Positions 1-9,190 of a stretch of 24,171 nt of DNA are shown in pieces. This DNA is from Ophioceras dolichostomum (taxonomy: Eukaryota; Ascomycota; Sordariomycetes; Magnaporthales; Ophioceraceae). The stretch covers positions 1-24,171 of the forward strand of contig PYST01000477.1 of assembly GCA_003049485.1 (NCBI GenBank), written 5' to 3'. Positions within the stretch are counted from its first letter, which is position 1; every line of letters starts with the position of its first letter. The notes beneath the pieces are model-generated. The model saw only the letters and a program-made list of their open reading frames with translations, was not told where the DNA came from and ran no database searches. A program made the translations under genes and the position numbers.

Positions 1-534
1 AATGTGTGTGTTAAGAGATTATGTGGTGGTTTGGTGGGCTGCACTAACAGCAGCTTGCCAAGAAGTGGTATGTACAAGGAAGGATGAGGTCGAAGCAGGG
101 GACTCATACTTTGTACCATTAATAAAAAGCACTTCATGTCCGTTAGCTGGCGACGTTCGGATTGAGCGATCGGCCATGTGGCCTCTCACTGACTGTTGAA
201 AATAAACAGCGGGTATTCGACTTATGAAGGCTGGGAACCAGCCCCCCTACCAGGCGTAATTAGGTCCTGTTTTCCCTCGGTTAGGCGTTCTCTCCTCACA
301 TTTCCAAGTGTTTACTAGTGCGATCACAGAGAGCCACGCTCGGCTAGGAGTAGTAGGTACCGAATCGATAGCAAATAACACTGGAGAACTCTGACGCGTT
401 CGCGTTGAGTTTCCCTAGAAACGCACTGAACAATCATGTCTGGGAGAGGTGATCGTACCGTGTACTGGAGAGAAAGAAAAGAGCCCGCACGGTGCGTACC
501 TTCCGCACGTTACGCCGGCGTCACTCATCCAAGA
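1..534. other. Intergenic, no gene seen
   Basis: No coding region is recognisable here. The longest open frame, at the extreme left edge, has no family features and looks like chance. The stretch probably holds the distal promoter of the NmrA-like gene that starts at 766. Confidence 0.6.
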
Positions 535-542
535 TATAAAAG
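535..542 (+). promoter_or_regulatory. TATA box of the NmrA-like gene
   Basis: A perfect TATAAAAG lies 224 bases before the ATG at 766. The intervening leader is C-rich and contains three head-to-tail copies of GCAAGGC at 724-744, just before the start codon. The spacing fits a fungal core promoter with a leader of about 190 bases. The transcription start itself is not visible. Confidence 0.6.
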
Positions 543-765
543 CCCTAGCAGTGGAGCACCAAAATAACGCGACGCGTCTCCCACCGCCTCATGCTTCACA
601 TTCTTGACGCATCCCGCTCACAAGACAGTTGACTGAGCACTCCAACCCATCACCAACTCGTCTCTCCCATCTACCTTAGTGCCTACTCGTATACATCACC
701 AGCAATCTCATCAGATCTGACCTGCAAGGCGCAAGGCGCAAGGCGTCCACGCGGAAACCAAAAAA

Positions 766-1998
766 ATGCCAGTCCTCACTCGCGAGCAATCAAAGAAATC
801 CAAGAACTTCGGGACTGTCGACGACGCGATGGCCACCGTGGCGGTTCCCGTGTTCGAGGTGGGAGTCTACGTCTGCGGTCCCAACTCCCCGCTCGGCTCC
901 TGCATCATCGAGCTCCTAGTGCACGTAGGCTGCCAGGTCCGCTTCAGCGAGCTCGCGTCGTGGGACGAGGCCGCCGAGCGCTCCCTGATGGGGCAGTGCC
1001 AGGTCCTGGTCCTTTGCGAGACGGTTCTCGCCTCGCCGTCCTCCAAGATCGACCACGCGCGGCGCACGAACCTGCTCCGCCTCGCGAAGGAATGCGGGAT
1101 CCACAATGTCCTCTACTGCGACTACTACGCCATCCAGGGCATCTACGTCCCCATCTTCCAGAACGCAGACGACGGCTACAGCAACAGCAGCTACCTCTCC
1201 GAGGCCCGAGTCGCGGAGATCGTGGCCGCCAACGCCAATACCAGCGACGGCAGTAGCGACGCCCGTGTCAACATCAACGACGAGATCAACAAGACCAAGG
1301 GCAACGACGACGCCACGTGGTCCCCCGGCGTCATAACGCTCAAGCCAGGCCTCCTCTACAGCAACATTGCCAACGGCGTGGGTGTCCATCTCTACGACGG
1401 CAACGTGGACGGCGCGAACCACCACTGGCGCCGCAAGTGCTCGTCGTGGGACGAGCAGGTCCCGCTCGTCGAGCCGGCCTTCTTCGCCGCCTGCGTCCTC
1501 GAGGCGCTCGTGCACTTCCAGGAGCGCAACGGCCGCACCTACCGCGTCCACAGCGAGACGCTGGCCGTGGCGGAGATCGCGTCGCTGCTCAGCGTGAGGC
1601 ACCCGCGGTCCAGGGCCCGGACCCTGAGCTTCGAACCCGAGATCGAGCCGACCTCGCCGCTGGTGGTGCGGTATGTCGAGAACGCTAGGGCTGCGGGCAT
1701 CGAGACCGCGGCTCTTGAGCAGCATGTCAGCGACGAGAGGGAGAGGCGTCGGGAGGCACCCGAGGATCGAGAGGAGGAGAGGGCGGATGCTGTGCTTAAG
1801 TTCTTCTCGTGCTATGGCGGCGGTGGCGCCGGTGGTGGTGGTGCGGGGAATGGCGAGGGTGCTGCGGATGGGGGGGAGGAGGTACTGTGCCCACGGGGCG
1901 ACGCCGGAGGGGAGGCGGCGAAGCGATATGTGGAGTCCGAGGAGTTCTGCAAGTCCATGGAGCGGTCCTTCCCCAACTTCTGGTCCGCCTCCTCCTAG
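766..1998 (+). CDS. NmrA-like / atypical SDR Rossmann-fold protein
   Basis: A single-exon 410-residue protein. Residues 32-44 form a beta strand followed by GPNSPLG. This sits where NmrA-like and atypical SDR proteins have GxxGxxG, but the middle glycine is replaced. Next come a strand VLVLCET (about residue 84), AKECGIHNVLYCDYYA (where NmrA proteins have AAKxAGVKRFVYSS) and ITLKPGLLY (the position of the usual RPGLF-type strand), so the order of elements matches an NmrA fold. The C-terminal third is odd: a run rich in Arg and Glu (about 330-350) followed by a Gly-rich stretch after Cys-Tyr. NmrA-like proteins are either redox-sensing regulators or isoflavone-reductase-like enzymes; nothing here decides between them. 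The ATG has a good context (AAAAAAATGCC) and a TATA box upstream. It resembles the decayed gene at 7574-8394. Gene real: confident. Family: moderately confident. Confidence 0.72.
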   Translation: MPVLTREQSKKSKNFGTVDDAMATVAVPVFEVGVYVCGPNSPLGSCIIELLVHVGCQVRFSELASWDEAAERSLMGQCQVLVLCETVLASPSSKIDHARRTNLLRLAKECGIHNVLYCDYYAIQGIYVPIFQNADDGYSNSSYLSEARVAEIVAANANTSDGSSDARVNINDEINKTKGNDDATWSPGVITLKPGLLYSNIANGVGVHLYDGNVDGANHHWRRKCSSWDEQVPLVEPAFFAACVLEALVHFQERNGRTYRVHSETLAVAEIASLLSVRHPRSRARTLSFEPEIEPTSPLVVRYVENARAAGIETAALEQHVSDERERRREAPEDREEERADAVLKFFSCYGGGGAGGGGAGNGEGAADGGEEVLCPRGDAGGEAAKRYVESEEFCKSMERSFPNFWSASS

Positions 1999-3887
1999 CC
2001 GGCGATCGAGGTAGGGAGGCGTTCGGCATGGACATGCACGCAGCCCTCGGGGCGGTTACGGAGGGGCTTTGTGGTACTTACTAGTAGCACTCTGAATGGG
2101 CGACGAAGCGAGCGAGTGGAAAACGGAAAGGATCAGTTAATGGGGACATGGGAACTCCTGCAGCTGCTTGTAACATTCTCGGTCGCTCCAGCAGAGAAGC
2201 CTCGTGCGCTGCCTTTGTAATTACTTTACCCGGCTCTGTTGTAGCTCGTCCTTGATTTATCGTGGCATCGGTCACACATGCGAGGCAGACAGACAGGGCA
2301 GACAGGACAGAGGTCTCCCAACGAGGCTACAGTACCTTGTAGGCACCTATTAGGTCATACTATAGTCCAAGGAGCCACTGCGCGAATGAACCCTTGAACT
2401 CCCCCTCCCGCAGCGTCAAGCTCTGGTCAACGAGCTGGCGCGCCCGACGGCGCTGCGTTTTATATCCGATCGAAGCACTCGGTGCGTTGACCCGAGCTAG
2501 ATAGCGATCCAGCTAGATGTCCGAGTCCATGCATCGTGCCTTTGTGAGTAACACCGACGAATTCTCCGCCCATGTTTTCATTCATTCCGATATGAGCAGA
2601 AGAACAATGGAAGCAAATTCCTGTAGTCGCCTTCGTGCCGGCTGCCGTCGGAGTGCGCTCGGATGTTGGATTTATGCTTAAACTAAGGTTCAGCCACTGG
2701 ACTGAAAACCCCAGAATTTTCGGGTTGATGCCGACCCCACACATGTCACTCCCACCTTCCCCGGGGAAATTGTAAGCGGATATCCTAGCTTGTGCAACAA
2801 GACGAAATTTGTACGGTCCATGGGCGGCGAGCTGATTGCGAAACAGAAGACAAATTCACTTCAATCGCGGGTTCCTTTTACACAGACCGACTGCTGATGA
2901 TCTCCGAGCCGGTCTGCGCTTGCCTCGCGCATGAGCTTCGGGATCCCGGGCTGAGCTCCCTTGAGAGCTGACTCCTCGCTGCTATGACGATGCTGACTAG
3001 CGCGAGCATTGGCATAGCGCTACAAAATGTACCCGACGCTGCGAGCTTCGACTTCGTCCGCCCAAGCCACTCGTCAACCACAGCGAGCTAGTCCGTCTCT
3101 CGCAGCTCCAGCCGACAGCCTAGCATGAAGATGGCTGTACATCGGAGGTGGCGCTACCACTTGAGCCTCGGGACCTGGACCGGACTACCAGGCATCACTC
3201 GGGGAGCGCGTGGCGGCAAGAGCCGCGCTTCCCCGAAACTAGCAGTTATTAGTGGATGGAGAGCCACTAAAGTCTAAACCCAACTATTTATGTGAACTGC
3301 GCTCCTACTACCACAGTCGATGATGGCGGGCATGGCCTGCGTTCTGTCGAAACCCCTACCGGCCCGCACTCTACACCTGGGAGGACGCTCAGCTCCTCCC
3401 GCAGCCCGCGCGAACGACGGTGGTAATACGACATCCGTCATGTTCAAAACCCGATGAAGGCATATGGATCAATGGGGCCAAGACTGTACGAGACGGACAG
3501 CAGTGATGCTGCATTTATTACTGACTTGGAGAGGATGATGAAGGTCAGCGTGCAGGCTTGGCCAACGACCGCTGACAAAAGGCTCTCCGACTTTTGTCTG
3601 GAAGACGTGCAGCCAACAAAGCGTTGGCCCAGGAACTAGCGTTGAGCCCTGCTAGCTTAGATACATCGCTGAAGTCCACGAGAGCCTGTTCCGTTCGACA
3701 GCGAAGACAGCTTCCGCTATGACCGACAGACTCGGATACAAAAGACGAGATGGTCCCCGATCCCACCCAGCCGCAAGGGTGCAACGCCATCCTCTCGGTT
3801 CTTCAACATTCGTTTCTCCCCTCCTCTCGTTTTCGGCTTCTTTCCGTCCGCGCAACGGCGGGCAATCATCAAGCCCCTGCGTCCACC
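1999..3887. other. Long intergenic region
   Basis: No gene is supported in these 1.9 kb. Short open frames on both strands (for example 2460-2744 and 2878-3081, both minus) lack recognisable motifs and promoters. The last 140 bases lie before the WSC gene and include an in-frame upstream ATG at 3750 with no stop before the better start at 3888. Confidence 0.55.
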
Positions 3888-6071
3888 ATGGCCGGCGTGG
3901 CAACGACATGGCGGAGAGCCCTTCTACTAGCGGCATTGTCGGTGGCCCCTAGCGCCGACGCCTTCTGGCGCCTCAAGTGCTCCGTCATCCAGACCGGCCG
4001 AGTGGACCCCATCGTTAGCCCGGGCGCCATCGCAGGCCACGCCCACAAGGTCTCGGGTGCCAGCAGCTTCGGGTTCGGCAGCACGTTCGACTCCCTGCGC
4101 GCCTCACAGTGCACCTCCTGCGAGGTGGGGGCCGACAAGTCCGCCTACTGGACGCCGCAGCTGTACTACCAGCACGCCAACGGCAGCTTCCAGGAGGTGC
4201 CCAACGGGGGCACGGTCGTGTACTACCTCGGCCGCGGCGAGAACCGGTCCAACATCGAGCCCTTTCCCCCCGGCTTCAAGATGCTGTCAGGCAACGCATC
4301 GGCCCGGTCGCTCGACAATACATCCATGACGTACAGCAACGCCACGGCGCGGGTGAGCGGCAGACCTGTGTCGGACCGCGTCAGCTTCGCGTGCCTCGAC
4401 AGCCGATCCGGGCCGCTGGCGGAGCAGCGCTACATGTTCCGCACGGACTGTGACAACGGGTTGCGCGCCCAGCTACACTTCCCTAGCTGTTGGGACGGCG
4501 GACCCTACCAGGCCGACCAGAGCCACGTGGCCTACATGTCGCAGATCGACAACGGCGTATGTCCACCCTCGCACCCTCGGCAGCTGATCGACCTGTTCTT
4601 CGAGGTGCTATACTCGGTCAACTCGATCGACAAGTCGAAGGGCGGCCGGTTCGTGTTCTCCAACGGCGACGCCACGGGCTACGGCTTCCACGGCGACTTC
4701 ATGAACGGATGGGACGACTCGGTCCTCAGGAGCGCCATCGCGCAGTGCGTCAACAACGACACCCTGAACGGCGTGGTGGAGAACTGCCCACCGCTGGCCG
4801 CGAGCCAGACGCCCTACTTCGCCACCAACTGCCCAGAGCGCCCTCCCCTCGTCGACGAGCCGGTGCACGGCATGCTCGCCAAGCTGCCTGGCTGCAACAA
4901 CGTGACCAGCGGGCCAGACAGGGCGGTCCAGCAGACCTGCCCGACCCAGCCGCGCATGCTGCCGGCCCCCGTCTCCTCTGGCCCAAACACCATGTTCGAG
5001 CCCTCACCAGGCGCCAAACTGAGCTCCACCTCCACCTGGACCTACGCAGGCTGCGCGGCCGACAACCGCAACAACAGCCGCCTTCTCACGGCCTACACCT
5101 TCACCGCCGACAATATGACAATCGACCTCTGCACCTCGACCTGCAAAGCGCGCGGCTACCCCCTCGCCGGCCTCGAGTTCTCCCGCGAATGCTACTGCTC
5201 CACGACCCTCTCCTCCTCCTCCCTATCCCCACCAACAACCTGCACCACAACACCCAAGATGATCTGCCCCGGCAACAGCACCCAATGGTGCGGCGCCCCC
5301 GGCCTCCTCACGATCTGGAACGACACCTCCCACCAGCCGCCCCCCCGCACCGCCGCCTCAGGCACGGCGACCTACCTAGGCTGCTTCCTCGACACGGGCC
5401 GCCCCGCGCGCCTGCTGTCGAAGCAGTCGTACGCAAACGGGTCCGTCTCCGTCGACCAGTGCGTGCGCTTCTGCCAGGCGGGGAACTACGCGCTCGCGGG
5501 CGTCGAGTACGGCGGGGAGTGCTACTGCGGAGGGGACGGCGGTTGGTCGCTCAGCAGCACTGGGGCCCCTGCTGCGGTTCCCGCAGATGAGAGCTCGTGC
5601 AACATGCCCTGTCGGGGCAACACGGCCCAGCTGTGCGGCGGCGCCTCGCGCATCGGCGTGTGGAACAACACGCTGTACACGCCCACGCGGAACCCCTCGC
5701 CGGTGGTGGTGCTCGTCGCGCAGAAGCCGGTCTCCTACAGCTACATAGGCTGCTATAGCGACACGAGCAGCGCTGGTAGAGCGCTGGGCAAGGGGGCTAG
5801 AACAGGATCAAGCAGCAGTAGTACGAGCAGCAGCATGGCGGACGCCAAGAGTTTGACGGTGGAGAGCTGCGCTGCGTTCTGCGCCAGGGGCGGGTTCGCG
5901 TACATGGGCGTCGAGTGGGCGCAGGAGTGCTATTGCAACAGCGACGGGCCGACGAACGGCGCGGCGAGGGTTCCGGAGGGGGAGTGCGCCGTGATGACGT
6001 GTAAGGGGGATGTTGCGGAGTGGTGTGGGGCTGGGGGGAGGGTTGGGGTTTATAAGGTTGTTGGGAAGTAG
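3888..6071 (+). CDS. Secreted DUF1996 protein with three WSC domains
   Basis: A 727-residue protein predicted to be secreted. I chose the start at 3888 because its context (CCACCATGG) is optimal and it gives an N-terminal signal peptide: Trp-Arg-Arg, a Leu/Ala-rich core, and likely cleavage after ADA at residue 25. The upstream in-frame ATG at 3750 would add 46 non-hydrophobic residues. Residues 39 to about 285 match DUF1996: VDPIVSPG, an HAH motif, YWTPQLYY, CPPSHP, FSNGDATGYGFHGDF. Three WSC domains follow at about 386-477, 496-592 and 619-727, each opening with Y-x-GC, with ECYC in the middle and W-CG(A/G)-G near the end. About a dozen N-glycosylation sequons are present. There is no C-terminal membrane segment or GPI signal, so it should be a soluble extracellular or wall-bound protein, not a Wsc1-type sensor. 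WSC domains bind glycans in known cases; the ligand here is unknown. The gene has no introns and stands alone. Confidence 0.9.
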   Translation: MAGVATTWRRALLLAALSVAPSADAFWRLKCSVIQTGRVDPIVSPGAIAGHAHKVSGASSFGFGSTFDSLRASQCTSCEVGADKSAYWTPQLYYQHANGSFQEVPNGGTVVYYLGRGENRSNIEPFPPGFKMLSGNASARSLDNTSMTYSNATARVSGRPVSDRVSFACLDSRSGPLAEQRYMFRTDCDNGLRAQLHFPSCWDGGPYQADQSHVAYMSQIDNGVCPPSHPRQLIDLFFEVLYSVNSIDKSKGGRFVFSNGDATGYGFHGDFMNGWDDSVLRSAIAQCVNNDTLNGVVENCPPLAASQTPYFATNCPERPPLVDEPVHGMLAKLPGCNNVTSGPDRAVQQTCPTQPRMLPAPVSSGPNTMFEPSPGAKLSSTSTWTYAGCAADNRNNSRLLTAYTFTADNMTIDLCTSTCKARGYPLAGLEFSRECYCSTTLSSSSLSPPTTCTTTPKMICPGNSTQWCGAPGLLTIWNDTSHQPPPRTAASGTATYLGCFLDTGRPARLLSKQSYANGSVSVDQCVRFCQAGNYALAGVEYGGECYCGGDGGWSLSSTGAPAAVPADESSCNMPCRGNTAQLCGGASRIGVWNNTLYTPTRNPSPVVVLVAQKPVSYSYIGCYSDTSSAGRALGKGARTGSSSSSTSSSMADAKSLTVESCAAFCARGGFAYMGVEWAQECYCNSDGPTNGAARVPEGECAVMTCKGDVAEWCGAGGRVGVYKVVGK

Positions 6072-7411
6072 ATAGTAGATATCATTACTAGCACTGGGCA
6101 ATTGTCCAACTAGTGATGGTATTCGTAATGTGTGAGGCACTATTATTTTTTGTGGAACCTGTTTGGGCTCAACCTGTTTTGACGCCATCCATCATGTCGT
6201 GGCCGGCCACTCTCGCTGGTCCGCCACAAGAAGCTTGCTGACAACGACGAGCCTTCGATACCCTAGCCCTTTACACCACCCCCTCTCAACAAGAGCCCCG
6301 CATCCCCTTCTCCTTCAACATAGCGCATGAACTTCATCTCCTGCACCTGGACCTTGGCCCCCGCCCCGATCGGGTTGACGGCGGTCGGGTACAGAGCCTC
6401 CAGCGGGACTTCGCCCCAGCGAGCGAAGCGCAGTAGCAAGTCTCTTCCCTCCTCTCCGGTGTCAAGCCTCGGAGGTAGGTGGGAAGAGGTGTGGATGCGT
6501 GAGGGGGGCCAGGGAGGATTGTAGTATCTTCAGAAACGGCCCTGGCGACACAAGAGGAGCGGCAATACTAGCAACAGTTGCCCTGACCCCAGCAGTACAG
6601 AACAGCCGAGCTCCGAATACTGGACATGGCCTTCTAGCCCTGCAAACTCCGCGCACAGTCGATAAACAAAGGCGGTAGCCGTCCCTCGGCCATTAATTGA
6701 GCTAGTCTGGGTGATATCTAGGTACCCAGGTACCTTTGGTAACTTATCATGATGTCGTCTTGGCCCTGGTACGTATCATCCAACTGCCCGGATATATCAA
6801 CAAAGTCGCAATGCTTGGCGGGGTCGCATTCCGCAGGCCGCATTCATTCCACATTCCTTGTTCCTTTCTGGCCGGCGAAACATGGATGGCGCTACCCATT
6901 TATTGACGTCGCGACTGATGAAGATGATCAAAAGCCCCTAAGCGAAATAACCGACGGCTCGGATCTAAACATGGGACAGTCATCAGGAACGTCACTCGGG
7001 CCGTAAGAAGGCAGATGATCCTCTGTCCCATAGGCAACTCCCACATTGGAATGGCGACCGACGGTACGCGACTGATCATAGGCTCACGAGGCTCGTTACA
7101 AAGCGTGAATCTCAAATGCGAGGTGATGGTTGGCCGGCCCTGGCGCCTGCCCCTCCACCATGACAGTTTGCAATGGGCGCCGAGAAAGAGAGACTGGGAA
7201 TATTTCCCGGTCACCACAGACACTGTCGACCTGGTGCGCGATGGCAGCCTGTTATCTCTTGTATAACATCTCCCTTCCCTTCCCTCCTGCTGAGGGTGAA
7301 AGACCACCAGCTATGGCACCGCCAGCTTTGGACGCTGCTATCAAACTGTTGCCGTCACTAATCTCTGACCTGTCGCCGCGCGGCGGCGTGAGGCTCCGCT
7401 CGAGTCTTGGG
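6072..7411. other. Intergenic with one coding-like remnant
   Basis: Apart from the minus-strand fragment listed at 6263-6529, no gene is supported. Open frames of 80-135 codons on both strands around 6750-7300 show no motifs and overlap one another. A TAGGTACC-type stretch at about 6718-6737 is a composition often seen in ascomycete intergenic DNA. Confidence 0.45.
6263..6529 (-). pseudogene. Possible 3' fragment of a lost gene
   Basis: On the minus strand an 88-codon open frame with no suitable start ends at a TAG (6263-6265). Its last 60 residues look like genuine protein: a helix RDLLLRFARWGEVPLEALY, then TAVNPIGAGAKVQVQEMKF and an acidic-glycine tail. The frame is bounded upstream by a TGA at 6530-6532 and I found no convincing exon beyond it. 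I do not recognise the family. It may be a remnant of a decayed gene, a terminal exon of a gene I cannot assemble, or chance. Confidence 0.28.
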
Positions 7412-7419
7412 TATAAATA
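7412..7419 (+). promoter_or_regulatory. TATA box before the NmrA-like pseudogene
   Basis: A perfect TATAAATA lies 155 bases before the ATG at 7574. The leader after it is rich in C and A, as in expressed fungal genes. The core promoter thus seems to have outlived the reading frame it served. Confidence 0.5.
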
Positions 7420-7573
7420 TCCGTCCATTTCCTCCCCGGGTAGTAGAGGCTTGTAACACGTTCTCGCCAGCCGTGTGTCCTCAACGAAACATTGACGATC
7501 AGCCAAACCACCAGTCCATCCATCAACAGCACCATACCACTAGAACACCACGAGCAACCATCCACGTCGCCCT

Positions 7574-8394
7574 ATGGCTCATCACGCGGCGCCGCTGCAC
7601 GTCTTCATGAGCGGCAGCGAGGCGCACCAAGATTGGCTCGCCATCGAGGAGCTGTTGCTGCGTCGAGGACTCGGCGTCTCCGCGCTCAGTTCCAGGAACG
7701 CCAACGACAACCCATGCACACAGAGAGCGATGGCGGCTTCAGACTCCGAGGAGTTTGGGGAGCGGCGCCTCCGCACCACCTCAGTGGGCAACCTCCATGG
7801 GGAGCCCTTCACGGAGCCATCGTCCAAGCCATGATCGGATGCTCGGTCATCCTCTTCAGCGACCACGTGCACGTCGGCCTGGGATGAACCCGCTAGGCGT
7901 GACCATCCACACGGCGATGGATGCGATTCTAGCCGCGGCGAAGGCATGCAGCATCAACCGCCTGGTCTATTCCACGCACTTCTCCACCGACCGCAGCGGC
8001 TCCGGCCCGATGACTTGTGCGGCGGCTCTTGCCGTCGCCCGGCATATGACACATGTACAGCCAAGAGAAGAGACGGCTGATGGACATTGACGAGGCTATC
8101 AAGACCCTCACCGACTCACATCGCCCGTACATGACCGTCCGCAGGCCGGCATTGCTCGAGCACGACCTCCTCCACGGAAGGATCCAGCAGTTTTCGCACT
8201 ACTCTCCGGTCGCGAATCGGATTCGCTCTACCTTCGACCTGAGGAACACGTGGCTCTACGTTGTCAGCGATGCGCAGCTTGCCAGCGAGATCGGGCGGTG
8301 CGTTCTACACGCGGCCTCTGTAACTCCGGAGGTGCCACCAGGCCGCCAGATTGACGACCCTGTGATCGACGAGGTCCAGGGCCCCGGCGTCTAG
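7574..8394 (+). pseudogene. NmrA-like gene broken by frameshifts
   Basis: Successive pieces of one NmrA-like domain lie in order but in three frames. The first piece (7574 to about 7800) gives LHVFMSGSEA then EELLLRRGLGVSALSSR, the Rossmann strand-helix-strand with the later glycines of GxxGxxG lost. The second (about 7830-7885, shifted) gives MIGCSVILFSDH. The third (about 7884-8045, shifted again) gives a helix-strand AAAKACSINRLVYSTHF. The fourth (about 8053-8394) gives YMTVRRPALLEHD and runs to a TAG. The joins are too close together for normal introns: at the second join, GT and AG are only about 30 bases apart. At least three indels are therefore needed. They could be true decay or sequencing error; an N and an exact duplication lie 400 bases downstream. 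Confidence 0.68.
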
Positions 8395-8672
8395 TAGAAC
8401 TACGCTGCACTGGTTGGGGCGAGGGCACCGCCAGCCGTCATGGCGCCCCCTTGCACGTTGGTGCAGGATCGCGGGGCTATGGCGAAACCCCCGAGAAACA
8501 GTTCACAGTGATACTGCAGGGCTAGAGCAGCTGCGACAGCCACCCCCCAGAAGGGACTACATCGGGATGTCCAGCCGCGGAAGGTCAGGAATCGATCGTC
8601 TGACGCGACCTGGCCCGCAATATCTGATCCTATTCTGACAATGACGACGAGTCTCTCTCTCGGAAGGACTGG

Positions 8673-8673
<1 letters not shown>
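8395..8673. other. Downstream flank of the pseudogene, nothing seen
   Basis: Nothing codes convincingly between the pseudogene stop and the microsatellite. A short CT run at about 8651-8661 precedes the GAT repeat. Confidence 0.4.

Positions 8674-8748
<75 letters not shown>
8674..8748 (+). repeat. (GAT)25 microsatellite
   Basis: Twenty-five uninterrupted GAT units. The tract is not inside any supported reading frame. Its perfection suggests recent expansion and so length variation between isolates. It lies only 46 bases before the duplicated segment and N at 8795-8995, a setting where short-read assembly commonly fails. Confidence 0.97.
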
Positions 8749-8749
<1 letters not shown>

Positions 8750-8794
8750 TATTTAACGTCTGAAGTCGGAATCTGCCCGAGATCCCTGCCTCCC

Positions 8795-8995
8795 AGAGGG
8801 CATAAGACGTGCTAGCGACTACCGAGCGACTATGTACAAGGAACTAGCGCTTGAATGTGAGGTTAAAGAGAGGGAACACAAACACAGAACGAGGNAGAGG
8901 GCATAAGACGTGCTAGCGACTACCGAGCGACTATGTACAAGGAACTAGCGCTTGAATGTGAGGTTAAAGAGAGGGAACACAAACACAGAACGAGG
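8795..8995. repeat. Exact 100-base direct duplication around one N
   Basis: Bases 8795-8894 and 8896-8995 are identical over 100 bases and are separated only by an undetermined base at 8895. The exact identity, the round length and the single N are what results when two contigs ending in the same sequence are joined without merging. A genuine tandem duplication is possible but less likely. If it is an artefact, one copy and the N should be removed and downstream coordinates shift by 101. Confidence 0.9.
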
Positions 8996-9054
8996 AATAG
9001 CTAGCATATCGTGCTCTGGGGCAGGACTGGGGATGGCATGAGACAAAAAAAAAC

Positions 9055-9190
9055 CATATCCCCTTTTCTTGCCTCAACCAACATCCCCCACTTTCCTGGT
9101 TCTCTCTCTTCTCTTTCAACTTTCTTTCCTTATCTTACCACCTCTCCATCTTCGTTCTTTGTCTTCAAATTTCCCATCAGCAGCTTATCT
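9055..9190 (+). promoter_or_regulatory. Pyrimidine-rich tract, orphan promoter or leader
   Basis: About 135 bases are strongly C/T-rich on the plus strand after a run of nine A. Such CT-rich tracts are common around transcription starts of filamentous fungal genes. The first ATG after it (9200) is followed by a stop after six codons, so no gene follows. The stretch from there to about 9555 shows no coding sequence, only a GC-rich patch near 9348-9380 with a short tandem GCTGCGCGGGG. Confidence 0.35.

Noticed and set aside
916..1725. A 269-codon open frame on the minus strand
   Set aside because: It is antisense to the NmrA-like gene, Val/Ala/Asp/Arg-rich and motif-free; a shadow caused by GC-rich third codon positions.
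2878..3081. 67-codon minus frame with a hydrophobic stretch
   Set aside because: No recognisable family, no promoter and no flanking exons. The hydrophobic run alone is weak evidence.
4490..5590. 366-codon plus frame inside the WSC gene
   Set aside because: Arg/Pro/Leu-rich out-of-frame reading of the WSC gene, whose own frame is full of clear domain motifs.
6900..7307. 135-codon minus frame and the overlapping 83-codon plus frame
   Set aside because: Neither shows motifs or natural composition and they conflict with each other.
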